The position numbers and the translations under genes are program-made. A stretch of DNA of 7,275 nucleotides, taken from positions 7,000 through 14,274 of the forward strand of contig DUIO01000280.1 of NCBI GenBank assembly GCA_013330315.1, read 5' to 3'. The DNA comes from Methanosarcina sp. Lineage in GTDB: Archaea; Halobacteriota; Methanosarcinia; Methanosarcinales; Methanosarcinaceae. Below are positions 1 through 5,708 of the stretch, one piece after another (the stretch's first letter is position 1; each line of letters begins with the position of its first letter). The notes below the pieces were generated by a model, which saw only the letters and a program-made list of their open reading frames with translations, had not been told where the DNA came from and did not search any database.

Positions 1-1286
1 TAGAATTTCCGGTTCATGACATCGCTTACCAGAACTTCTGAGAGGAAGCTCCTTAGAAGGTAGCTCAGCTGTCCTTCTTCAAGAAGGAAGGCGTCGTGCC
101 CGTACTGGGACCTGATTTCTTCGTACCTAGCATCGACTCCATTTGCAGTAAGGGCTGATACGATCTCCTGAGACTGGTAAGGAGGATAAAGCCAGTCCGA
201 AGATATCGAGATTACCAGACATTTTGCACTAACTCCGGAGAAGCCTTCTATGAGGGAGCCGTTTTTTGCGAGGTCAAAATAGTCCACGGCTTTTGTAATA
301 TAAAGATATGAATTGGCATCAAAGCGTTTTGTAAAATTATCTCCCTGGTAGTTCAGGTAGCTCTCGACCTGGAAGTTTGGAGCAAATTCGTGAGAGAGCT
401 CAGGGGATAGTTCGGATAAAGTTGTACCTGTACTTCCTGAAGTGCCTGAGGTTCCCAAAGTGCTGCTCAGGTTGCCGGAGCTGACCGTCGTACATGCAGC
501 GTCTTTATCTCGCTGGAGCCTCCCGAACTTTTTTTGCATTGAAGCGTCGCTCAGGTAGGTAATGTGGCCTATCATGCGGGCAAGAGCGAGACCCTGCGAA
601 GGTATCTTTTTTCCGTAGTAGTCTCCTCCGTTCCATTTAGGGTCATCGGTTATGGCTTTCCTGCCGATTGCTCCGAATGCGATTTGCTGCGGGGTTGTGG
701 ATGCAGTTGTCGCTATTGCAATTGCTTTTTTTACCATATCGGGATAGCTGACCGTCCACTGTAGCACCTGCATCCCGCCCATTGAGCCTCCTGCAACAGC
801 AAAGAGCTGTTTTATCCCAAGATAATCGACCAGTTTCTTCTGGGCATTTACCATATCCCCGATAGTAATTACAGGAAAGGAAATGCCGTAAATTTTGCCG
901 GTCTCAGGGTCTATGGAAGAGGGACCTGTAGAGCCTTTGCAGCCTCCAAGGATGTTTGAGCAGATTACGCAGTATTTTTCAGTATCAAATGCCTTATTGG
1001 GACCAATTACGACATCCCACCAGCCAGGTTTCCTGTCACCCTGATGAAATCCGGCAGCGTGGGCATCTCCTGTCAGAGCGTGGCAGATCAGGATAACATT
1101 GCTTTTGTCAGCGTTCATTTTCCCGTAGACTTCGTACTCTATCCTGACCCCGTAAAGGGTTTTCCCACTTTCAAGTTCGAAGGGTCCGGGAATTTTATAG
1201 TTCATTGAGCGGACTATTCCTACACTCTGACCTTTCTTTCCCAAAAAATGATTCTTAAAAGAAGAGTTTCCTGAAGAGATTGCCAT
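1..1286 (-). CDS. metX: Homoserine O-acetyltransferase MetX with C-terminal CBS region, partial at 3' end
   Basis: The reading frame is open from an ATG at 1286 to the window edge (428 codons), so the C-terminus is missing. The product is an alpha/beta-hydrolase-fold enzyme that acetylates L-homoserine with acetyl-CoA, the entry to homocysteine and methionine by direct sulfhydrylation; it should be cytosolic. Visible family marks are the N-terminal YEVYG and CHALTGDAH (about 51-76), GPSSIDP, the nucleophile elbow GGSMGG with Ser168, Asp364 in SSDWLYPP and His397 in YGHDAF, which together form the catalytic triad. The last residues, [10 protein letters not shown], look like the start of a CBS domain; I recall Methanosarcina MetX proteins carrying a CBS pair here, so a nucleotide-sensing tail is expected beyond the edge. 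A Ser/Gly/Thr-rich stretch at about residues 266-297 interrupts the lid region. AAGGAGG at 1293-1299 lies 6 nt from the ATG and fixes the start. A likely promoter is at 1339-1348. Confidence 0.95.
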   Translation of the reverse strand, partial: MAISSGNSSFKNHFLGKKGQSVGIVRSMNYKIPGPFELESGKTLYGVRIEYEVYGKMNADKSNVILICHALTGDAHAAGFHQGDRKPGWWDVVIGPNKAFDTEKYCVICSNILGGCKGSTGPSSIDPETGKIYGISFPVITIGDMVNAQKKLVDYLGIKQLFAVAGGSMGGMQVLQWTVSYPDMVKKAIAIATTASTTPQQIAFGAIGRKAITDDPKWNGGDYYGKKIPSQGLALARMIGHITYLSDASMQKKFGRLQRDKDAACTTVSSGNLSSTLGTSGTSGSTGTTLSELSPELSHEFAPNFQVESYLNYQGDNFTKRFDANSYLYITKAVDYFDLAKNGSLIEGFSGVSAKCLVISISSDWLYPPYQSQEIVSALTANGVDARYEEIRSQYGHDAFLLEEGQLSYLLRSFLSEVLVSDVMNRKF

Positions 1287-1338
1287 AACCTGCCTCCTTC
1301 CTATTTCCGTTTTCTTCCACAGTCTCACCTTATCTCCA

Positions 1339-1348
1339 GAATATATTC
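1339..1348 (-). promoter_or_regulatory. Probable TATA box of metX
   Basis: On the minus strand this reads GAATATATTC, preceded by an A/T-rich stretch that could serve as the TFB recognition element. Transcription would start near 1318, leaving a leader of about 30 nt with the strong AAGGAGG site in it. None of the TCACAATTGTGA palindromes found at the other sulfur genes is present, so metX does not appear to share that control. Position and composition are the only evidence. Confidence 0.4.
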
Positions 1349-1505
1349 AAAAAATTTACTCTATAGTGACATAGCCCACGATCAAATGTGTATGAGCAGA
1401 CAGGGCTTCAGGCGTAATCCTGCCGGACCTGGCATTTTTCCCTATCTCCCCGATTCTCGCGTCTCTTACTTTATCTCCTCTAGTTTTCCGTATATGCAGT
1501 TTAAA

Positions 1506-1577
1506 AGTCAGAAGTGAGAATCGAACTCACATAATTCCGGGTTGCAGCCGGAAGCATCACCACTCTGCCATTCTGAC
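1506..1577 (-). tRNA. tRNA-Cys (anticodon GCA)
   Basis: The 72-nt minus-strand sequence folds as a complete cloverleaf. The acceptor stem is GTCAGAA/TTCTGAC, seven pairs. The D stem has three pairs (GCA/TGC) plus a G-A apposition and a 7-nt loop with GG. The anticodon stem TCCGG/CCGGA closes the loop CTGCAAC, giving anticodon GCA. The variable loop has five bases, and the T arm is GTGAG/CTCAC around TTCGATT. The discriminator base is U, an identity element of tRNA-Cys, and CCA is not encoded. There is no intron. In Methanosarcina this tRNA can be charged by CysRS or through the SepRS/SepCysS route (family knowledge). A dedicated promoter with two palindromic sites lies directly upstream. A T-rich stretch follows the 3' end at 1501-1506 on the minus strand. 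Confidence 0.97.
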
Positions 1578-1597
1578 GAATACTGTTTTCTACATAT

Positions 1598-1609
1598 TCA
1601 CAATTGTGA
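1598..1609. promoter_or_regulatory. Palindromic operator candidate, tRNA-Cys proximal copy
   Basis: A perfect 12-bp palindrome, TCACAATTGTGA, inside a 15-bp block identical to the copy at 1616-1630. It sits about 20 bp upstream of the mature tRNA 5' end, just downstream of the transcription start predicted from the TATA box. A bound dimer here would block initiation or early elongation. Function is inferred from symmetry, repetition and placement. Confidence 0.7.
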
Positions 1610-1617
1610 TCTTACAT

Positions 1618-1629
1618 TCACAATTGTGA
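1618..1629. promoter_or_regulatory. Palindromic operator candidate, tRNA-Cys TATA-adjacent copy
   Basis: A second perfect TCACAATTGTGA, exactly 20 bp from the first and so on roughly the same helix face, which suits cooperative binding of two dimers. It begins 4 bp downstream of the TATA-like element, so a bound protein would compete with TBP/TFB or polymerase. Confidence 0.7.
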
Positions 1630-1631
1630 TA

Positions 1632-1820
1632 CTAATATATAAAATTATCTATGATAGAAAAAAGTAACTGAAAAAATCTTCCGACAAAGCGCTGCAGGCC
1701 CTGATATAATAACTCCAGCCAGCTTGCCTGATAACGCTGCCAAAAAGAAATGTAAAGAAAAATAAAAAACATTCCGGATGAAGTGAAAAATAGTTTAAAA
1801 AGAAAGGAAAGACGACCCAT
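1632..1820 (-). CDS. Doubtful 62-residue hydrophobic ORF
   Basis: An ATG-started frame beginning 13 nt after the nadA stop. The product would be Phe/Leu-rich with one possible membrane segment at about residues 4-26. AGAGAGG touches the ATG directly, which is too close for a normal ribosome site. The 3' end runs through the TATA box of tRNA-Cys. Much of the hydrophobic composition simply reflects T-rich minus-strand DNA of the kind expected at an archaeal transcript end. I do not recognise it and think it more likely non-coding, but a small membrane protein at the end of the operon cannot be excluded. Confidence 0.18.
   Translation of the reverse strand: MGRLSFLFKLFFTSSGMFFIFLYISFWQRYQASWLELLYQGLQRFVGRFFQLLFSIIDNFIY
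1634..1643 (-). promoter_or_regulatory. TATA box of tRNA-Cys
   Basis: The minus strand reads TTTATATATT, close to the methanogen TATA consensus, with an A/T-rich flank upstream. Expected initiation is around 1612, between the two palindromes. This gives a precursor with a 5' leader of about 35 nt that RNase P would remove. Confidence 0.65.
1779..1810 (-). terminator. Possible T-rich terminator of the nifS operon
   Basis: Just past the nadA stop the minus strand has several runs of T (for example TTTCTTTTT and ATTTTT). Archaeal polymerase can terminate at oligo-T tracts without a hairpin. No good stem precedes it, so confidence is low. Confidence 0.3.
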
Positions 1821-1832
1821 CCTCTCTTTAAT

Positions 1833-2747
1833 TTAGTTTCCGCTTATTCCGATCATCCTGTCAAGTGCTTTTTTTGCTTTCTCTCTTACATTTTCCGGAA
1901 CATTAACCTCAGATTCCATATTCTCAAGGCTATTCAGGATGGATTCCAGAGTAATTTTTTTCATATTATAGCAACGAGCCTTTTCTGAAGGAGGATAAAA
2001 CTTCTTATCCGGATACATTCTTGCCAGTTTTTTGAAAAGCTCTTGCTCGGTCCCTATAATAAATTCTCCGGAGTCTGATTTTTCTACCTGTTTTACTATC
2101 CCGGTGGTGCTGAGAATATTATCCGCAAGGCGGAGGACTTCAGGCCTGCACTCGGGGTGTGCAAGAAATTCCGCATCAGGATGAAGATTTTTTAGATTTT
2201 TTATGTCATCTTCACTGATATTATCATGGACATGACAGAATCCGGGCCAGAGGTGGATTTTTTTGTCAGTATGGAGGGATACGAAGGCACCAAGGTTTTT
2301 GTCCGGGACAAAGATAATTTCCCTGTTTTCTATCGAATTTACTACATTTATCGCATTTGCAGATGTGCAGCAAATATCCGATTCAGCTTTTACGGCTGCT
2401 GAGCTGTTTACGTAGCAAACAACCGCTGCACCGGGATGTTTTTCTTTTTCTTCCCTGAGAGCTTTTACAGTGACCATATCTGCCATAGGGCAGCCTGCAT
2501 CCGGCACAGGCAAAAGGACCAGCTTTTCAGGGGAAAGGATCGATGCGGATTCTGCCATGAAATGAACGCCTGCAAAAACTATAACATCGGCTTTTGAATT
2601 CACTGCCGCCTTGCAGAGAGAGAGGGAATCCCCTACAAAATCAGCAACATCCTGCACTTCCCTGCGTGTATAAAAGTGGGAAAGAATTATCGCATTTCTT
2701 TCTTCTTTGAGTTTTTTAATTTTTTCTGCAATTAGCTGATTTTCCAT
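1833..2747 (-). CDS. nadA: Quinolinate synthase A
   Basis: Condenses iminoaspartate with dihydroxyacetone phosphate to quinolinate in de novo NAD synthesis; cytosolic and dependent on an oxygen-sensitive [4Fe-4S] cluster. Numbered from the ATG at 2747, the protein has 304 residues, usual for the short archaeal form. The three cluster cysteines expected for the family are visible: Cys86 in DAGCPMADM, Cys171 in WPGFCHVHD and Cys259 in RCYNMKK. Substrate-binding patterns ILSHFYTRREVQDVADFVGDSL (read at about 21-42) and HPECRPEV are also present. The frame can be extended to a TTG at 2765, but GAGGA at 2759-2763 overlaps that codon and lies 11 nt before the ATG, so I prefer the ATG. A small hairpin (ACAGG/CCTGT, 2769-2784) precedes the gene. 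It is the last gene of the operon, 56 nt after the E1-like gene. No nadB or nadC is in view. Having a cluster enzyme with nifS and nifU suggests coordinated supply of its cofactor. Confidence 0.95.
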   Translation of the reverse strand: MENQLIAEKIKKLKEERNAIILSHFYTRREVQDVADFVGDSLSLCKAAVNSKADVIVFAGVHFMAESASILSPEKLVLLPVPDAGCPMADMVTVKALREEKEKHPGAAVVCYVNSSAAVKAESDICCTSANAINVVNSIENREIIFVPDKNLGAFVSLHTDKKIHLWPGFCHVHDNISEDDIKNLKNLHPDAEFLAHPECRPEVLRLADNILSTTGIVKQVEKSDSGEFIIGTEQELFKKLARMYPDKKFYPPSEKARCYNMKKITLESILNSLENMESEVNVPENVREKAKKALDRMIGISGN

Positions 2748-2803
2748 AACAAACTCATTCCTCAAATTACAGGCATAAACCTGTGAAAGACATGATTTAA
2801 ACC

Positions 2804-3550
2804 TTATCCATTAATTTTAGTCTGCATTTTATCTATAATCCCGCAGACCGGGCAATTTTCTGCTCTGTTGATATTTATTTCACTGAAAGAGCAGGAAGAC
2901 CCGTCCCATAAAAGGAGACGGTTTTCCAGGAGTTTTCCCTGCCCTGTCAAGTACTTTATCGCCTCATTAGCCTGAATCGAGCCTATTACCCCGGGAGTTG
3001 TTCCGAGTACAGGAAATACTTCTTTTTTGAAGGAGTGGAAAATGCAGCAAAGGCATGGCGTCTTTCCCGGAATTATTGTTGTTGCCTGACCTCTGTACCC
3101 TGAGACTGCACCATGCATGAGGGGGATTTTTCTCTTCACCGCGAGCCTGTTCAAAACATGCCTTGTATCAAAGTTGTCCAGAGCATCTATAATCAGGTCG
3201 CAGGCAGGGACTATTGAGTCTGCATTTTCGTCCGTAATTTTTTCCTTAATTATTTCTACTCTTATGTCAGGGTTCATCGAAAGCAGTTTTTCTTCCGCAG
3301 ATATAATTTTCTCTCTTCCGATATCCTTTTCGTGGTGAAGAAATTGCCTGTTAAGGTTGCTTATTTCTACACAGTCGAAATCTGCAATAATTATTTTTCC
3401 TACTCCCGCGATTGCAAGATAGGTAGAAATCGGGGATCCGAGCCCTCCTGCCCCGGCAACGAATACCGTTGCTCTCTTCAGTTTTTCCTGGCCCTCTTCC
3501 CCAAACAGCATTATTTGCCGGATATACTTTTCAGTCTCAGCTTTTTCCAT
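2804..3550 (-). CDS. E1-like adenylyltransferase of the HesA/MoeB/ThiF family
   Basis: 248 residues, the size of MoeB and ThiF. Members adenylate the C-terminal Gly-Gly of a ubiquitin-like sulfur carrier (MoaD, ThiS or archaeal SAMP) with ATP, preparing it for thiocarboxylation. Visible in order: RQIMLFGEEGQEKL (11-24); nucleotide loop GAGGLG (33-38); ADFDCVEISNLNRQF (56-70) with acidic Asp57/Asp59 and Arg68; Lys81; DALDNFDTR (122-130); and two CxxC pairs, Cys166/Cys169 and Cys233/Cys236, expected to bind structural zinc. The segment before GVIG (about 182-190) has Thr where ThiF has its sulfur-transfer Cys, so it resembles MoeB more than ThiF. No rhodanese domain is fused. GGGG at 3558-3561 stands 7 nt before the ATG. 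Sitting downstream of nifS and nifU, it could take NifS persulfide sulfur to a carrier for molybdopterin, thiamine or tRNA thiolation; which one cannot be decided here. Confidence 0.9.
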   Translation of the reverse strand: MEKAETEKYIRQIMLFGEEGQEKLKRATVFVAGAGGLGSPISTYLAIAGVGKIIIADFDCVEISNLNRQFLHHEKDIGREKIISAEEKLLSMNPDIRVEIIKEKITDENADSIVPACDLIIDALDNFDTRHVLNRLAVKRKIPLMHGAVSGYRGQATTIIPGKTPCLCCIFHSFKKEVFPVLGTTPGVIGSIQANEAIKYLTGQGKLLENRLLLWDGSSCSFSEININRAENCPVCGIIDKMQTKING

Positions 3551-3602
3551 TAGTATTCCCCAAGCTCAGGTTCAGGATTGTTAAAAACAGGTTTGAACTG
3601 TT

Positions 3603-3992
3603 TTATTCCGTCCACGGTTCAAGTCCATTTTTCTTCAGATAATCATTAATCGCTTCGTGGATTGCTTCTTCTGCAAGCATTGAACAGTGCATTTTTATCG
3701 GGGGGAGACCGTCAAGCGCTTCTGCAACTGCTTTATTTGAAAGCTGCCAGGCTTCTTTAAGAGTTTTTCCTTTAATAAGTTCGGTTGCCATACTGCTTGA
3801 AGCAATTGCAGCCCCGCACCCGAATGTCTGGAATTTCACATCAACAATCCTATCGTCCTCTACTTTAAGGAATATTTTCATTATATCTCCGCACTTCGCG
3901 TTCCCGACTTCTCCCACTCCATCGCAGTTCTCAATGCTTCCCATATTCCTGGGATTCGAAAAATGGTCCATAACTTTAACGCTGTAATCCAT
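3603..3992 (-). CDS. nifU: Fe-S cluster assembly scaffold, NifU N-terminal/IscU type
   Basis: 129 residues, a stand-alone IscU-like domain with no ferredoxin or Nfu domain, so IscU by architecture though archaeal copies are often called NifU. It receives sulfur from the cysteine desulfurase encoded just upstream and builds a [2Fe-2S] or [4Fe-4S] cluster for transfer. All ligand positions are present: Cys34 and Asp36 in NAKCGD, Cys59 in FGCGAA, and Cys103 in KMHCSMLAEEA next to Lys100 and His102. LPPIK (96-100) matches the LPPVK motif that bacterial IscU offers to the chaperone HscA. An extra Cys23 is not a known ligand. AGGAG, complementary to 4001-4005, lies 8 nt from the ATG. The gap to nifS is 93 nt and contains A/T-rich DNA that could be a weak secondary promoter; the gap to the E1-like gene is 52 nt. 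Confidence 0.96.
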   Translation of the reverse strand: MDYSVKVMDHFSNPRNMGSIENCDGVGEVGNAKCGDIMKIFLKVEDDRIVDVKFQTFGCGAAIASSSMATELIKGKTLKEAWQLSNKAVAEALDGLPPIKMHCSMLAEEAIHEAINDYLKKNGLEPWTE

Positions 3993-4085
3993 GAATTGAT
4001 CTCCTGCACTTTATTTTAATAATTGTAATTATGAAGTTTCCGGGTTTGATTCCTTAACCAATGTGTATTTAACCGGATTTTTTGT

Positions 4086-5270
4086 TCAAAACTTCCTGTA
4101 TTCCTGGGGGGTTAATGGAGACATATTCCTGAGCTTCTGAACAATTTCAGGCAGAACTTCAAGCACTCTGTCCACATCTTCCGGGGTATTCATCCTCCCA
4201 AGGCTTAACCTCAGGGAACCGTGGACGATTTCATGCGGAACTCCGCATGCTGTAAGCACATGCGACGGTTCAAGTGCGGTAGAGTTGCATGCACTTCCTG
4301 TGGATGCAAAAATCCCTTTCGCGTTCAGGAGGAGCAAAAGAGACTCACCTTCTATGTACTCGAATGTAACATTTACATTATTTGCAAGCCTTTTTGTGGG
4401 ATGCCCGTTGAGATGGGTCCTGGGGATCTTCAAAAGTCCTTCAATCAGGCGTTCTCTCATTTCAAGGAGAGTTTTGTTCTCCTCTTCGAGCTCTTCTATT
4501 GCAAGCTCTATGGCTTTTCCAAGTCCCACAATAGCCGGGACATTCTCCGTTCCTGCCCTGCGTTTCCTTTCCTGAGCCCCGCCGTGAAGAAGGGATTCGA
4601 TTTTTGTACCTTTTCTGATGTAAAGTGCCCCGCAACCTTTCGGTCCTCCGAACTTGTGCCCTGAAAGGGACAGGAGATCAATACTCATTTTTTGAACATC
4701 TATAGGAACATGCCCTATTGCCTGCACCGCATCAGTGTGGAAATATATCTTTTTCTCCCTTGCGATTTTTCCAATTTCCTCAACAGGCTGAATCGTACCT
4801 ATCTCGTTGTTTGCAAGCATTATGGAAATGAGTATAGTGTCATCCCTGATTGCATTTCTCAGATCATCAGGTGATACCATTCCATATTTATCAACAGGAA
4901 GATAAGTGACCTCAAACCCCTCTCCTTCAAGCCATGCACAGGCATATAGGATTGCATGGTGTTCTATAGAGCTTGTAATTATGTGCTTTCCTTTGCTCCT
5001 GTTTGCAAAGGCTATTCCTTTTAATGCCCAGTTATCGGACTCTGTGCCTCCGGATGTGAAATAGATCTCGTTTTCTTCAGCCCCGATGGCATTTGTGACC
5101 TTTTTTCTCGCCTCTTCTACGGCACGCCTTGAAACTTTTCCCGGGTCATATATGGAGGAAGGGTTTCCGAAGTTTTCTGTCAGGTAGGGAAGCATCTCTT
5201 CGACAACTTCTTTTCTCACAGGAGTCGTAGCAGAATTATCCATGTAAATGGTCCTGTTTTCCACTGTCAC
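4086..5270 (-). CDS. nifS: Cysteine desulfurase, NifS/IscS family
   Basis: PLP enzyme that converts cysteine to alanine and passes the sulfur, as a persulfide, to NifU and other acceptors. Group I features are clear: YMDNSATTPV near the N-terminus, FTSGGTESDN, SIEHHA with the ring-stacking His, HTDAVQAIG with the PLP Asp, SGHKFGGPKG with the Schiff-base Lys, RAGTEN, and the mobile loop STGSACNS with the persulfide Cys. From the start I chose, the Lys is 206 and the Cys 328, close to the numbering of bacterial IscS; length is 394. The frame runs on to an ATG at 5300, but that start would put both operator-like palindromes in or over coding sequence and would lie upstream of the initiation site expected from the TATA box at 5313-5320. 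AGGTG at 5276-5280 stands 5 nt before a GTG at 5270, so I take that GTG; a GTG at 5264 is the alternative. First gene of the operon with nifU. Confidence 0.95.
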   Translation of the reverse strand: MTVENRTIYMDNSATTPVRKEVVEEMLPYLTENFGNPSSIYDPGKVSRRAVEEARKKVTNAIGAEENEIYFTSGGTESDNWALKGIAFANRSKGKHIITSSIEHHAILYACAWLEGEGFEVTYLPVDKYGMVSPDDLRNAIRDDTILISIMLANNEIGTIQPVEEIGKIAREKKIYFHTDAVQAIGHVPIDVQKMSIDLLSLSGHKFGGPKGCGALYIRKGTKIESLLHGGAQERKRRAGTENVPAIVGLGKAIELAIEELEEENKTLLEMRERLIEGLLKIPRTHLNGHPTKRLANNVNVTFEYIEGESLLLLLNAKGIFASTGSACNSTALEPSHVLTACGVPHEIVHGSLRLSLGRMNTPEDVDRVLEVLPEIVQKLRNMSPLTPQEYRKF

Positions 5271-5275
5271 ACTTA

Positions 5276-5280
5276 CACCT
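5276..5280 (-). promoter_or_regulatory. Ribosome binding site deciding the nifS start
   Basis: The minus strand reads AGGTG, complementary to the archaeal anti-Shine-Dalgarno (CACCU), and is 5 nt from the GTG at 5270. This site lies downstream of the ATG at 5300, so it cannot serve that ATG; it supports the shorter 394-residue protein. Confidence 0.55.
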
Positions 5281-5292
5281 TCACAATTGTGA
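5281..5292. promoter_or_regulatory. Palindromic operator candidate at nifS, perfect copy
   Basis: A perfect TCACAATTGTGA, placed about where transcription should start from the TATA box at 5313-5320. If the longer frame were used, it would encode part of residues 3-7, an unlikely origin for an exact palindrome shared with three non-coding sites. Confidence 0.7.
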
Positions 5293-5299
5293 ATAAACA

Positions 5300-5311
5300 T
5301 AACAATTGTGA
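5300..5311. promoter_or_regulatory. Palindromic operator candidate at nifS, imperfect TATA-adjacent copy
   Basis: TAACAATTGTGA on the plus strand, 11 of 12 matches to the palindrome, 19 bp from the perfect copy and directly abutting the TATA-like element. This pair has nearly the same geometry as the two copies at tRNA-Cys. Confidence 0.6.
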
Positions 5312-5312
5312 C

Positions 5313-5320
5313 TATTTAAG
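5313..5320 (-). promoter_or_regulatory. TATA box of the nifS operon
   Basis: The minus strand reads CTTAAATA, preceded by AAAA as a possible TFB element. Initiation about 25 bp downstream would fall near 5292, giving a leader of roughly 20 nt before the GTG start. The imperfect palindrome starts within 2 bp of it. Confidence 0.5.
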
Positions 5321-5537
5321 TTTTATCCTGAAAACGTTCCTGAGAAAAAGGCAAAAACAAAATAAGGCAATCCAGGACAGGAACAGAATAAAAGTAAGTT
5401 CATTAGCTGAATAACGAAAAGCAGTTTATGAGATTAAAGATAATACTTTCCATACTGACATACCGGCCCCAATCGTGGGCAGCATATGTAGAGATCGGGA
5501 GATTTCCTGTCCGGGCAGAATTGATTAAACAGTTAAA

Positions 5538-5557
5538 TATTAGCTACTATTAGCTAC
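5538..5557. repeat. Two tandem copies of TATTAGCTAC
   Basis: A perfect 10-bp unit repeated twice head to tail, matching one helical turn, with TAGCTA as a 6-bp palindrome in each. A related ATTAGCT occurs at 5402-5408. It may be a second, unrelated binding site upstream of the regulator gene or part of the candidate small RNA. Confidence 0.6.
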
Positions 5558-5587
5558 AAAAAACGGAGAGTCTCATAAATCTGGTAG

Positions 5588-5596
5588 TTTTTTTTT
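5588..5596 (+). terminator. T9 tract, probable terminator
   Basis: Nine consecutive T on the plus strand shortly after the closing stem of the candidate small RNA. Oligo-T alone is enough to release archaeal RNA polymerase in many cases. It would also insulate the regulator gene from upstream plus-strand transcription. Confidence 0.4.
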
Positions 5597-5648
5597 GAAA
5601 ATATTGCTTTAGGCAGCGATCTTATTATTATTTTTAACAATGATAATA

Positions 5649-5666
5649 AATATATATGTATATAAG
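5649..5666 (+). promoter_or_regulatory. TATA region of the regulator gene
   Basis: A long alternating T/A stretch (TATATATG, TATATAAG) with A/T-rich sequence upstream. The exact box cannot be picked out; transcription would start between about 5676 and 5690, overlapping the operator-like site at 5676-5687. This leaves a leader of roughly 20-30 nt. Confidence 0.55.
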
Positions 5667-5675
5667 ATATATCGT

Positions 5676-5687
5676 TCTCAATTGTAA
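5676..5687. promoter_or_regulatory. Probable autoregulatory operator, degenerate copy
   Basis: TCTCAATTGTAA matches TCACAATTGTGA at 10 of 12 positions, including the central CAATTG. It is just downstream of the TATA region of the HTH gene, the same placement as at tRNA-Cys and nifS. A weaker site in its own promoter is what one expects of a self-repressing regulator. Inference from sequence only. Confidence 0.45.
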
Positions 5688-5708
5688 AATATCAAAAAGT
5701 GAGGAATT

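Larger units (their letters stand above)
5418..5596 (+). ncRNA. Candidate structured small RNA ending in a T9 tract
   Basis: No convincing frame lies between nifS and the regulator, but the plus strand has RNA-like structure. TTTATGAGA (5425-5433) is perfectly complementary to TCTCATAAA (5571-5579), and G-U pairs extend this to 11 pairs. Inside it, ACATA/TATGT (5458-5462 with 5485-5489) encloses GCCC/GGGC (5466-5469 with 5477-5480), and a further 5-pair hairpin with a 4-base loop lies at 5496-5509. Nine T residues follow the closing stem at 5588-5596, as at an archaeal terminator. An A/T element at 5387-5395 could start a transcript near 5418. I recognise no RNA family. The 5' end is a guess; the structure may be chance in A/T-rich DNA. 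Confidence 0.35.

Noticed and set aside
564..764. Plus-strand frame of 66 codons opposite metX
   Set aside because: It lies fully antisense to a strongly conserved enzyme and its product has no recognisable features; it is a shadow of the real frame.
1382..1435. A 17-codon minus-strand frame (MPGPAGLRLKPCLLIHI) ahead of metX, with GGGGAGAT upstream
   Set aside because: It could be a leader peptide, but the metX promoter I see at 1339-1348 lies downstream of it, the single Cys codon is not informative, and such short frames arise often by chance.
3801..3812. CAATTG cores inside nifU, and likewise in metX near 720 and cysK near 7006
   Set aside because: All are GCAATTGC-type sequences encoding Ala-Ile-Ala and lack the outer TCA/TGA arms.
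4017..4028. TAATAATTGTAA between nifU and nifS, 9 of 12 matches to the palindrome
   Set aside because: It lacks the central CAATTG and lies in very A/T-rich DNA, where such a match is easily accidental.
4221..4664. Plus-strand frames of 147 and 96 codons opposite nifS
   Set aside because: Both overlap the conserved desulfurase frame and show no family motif.
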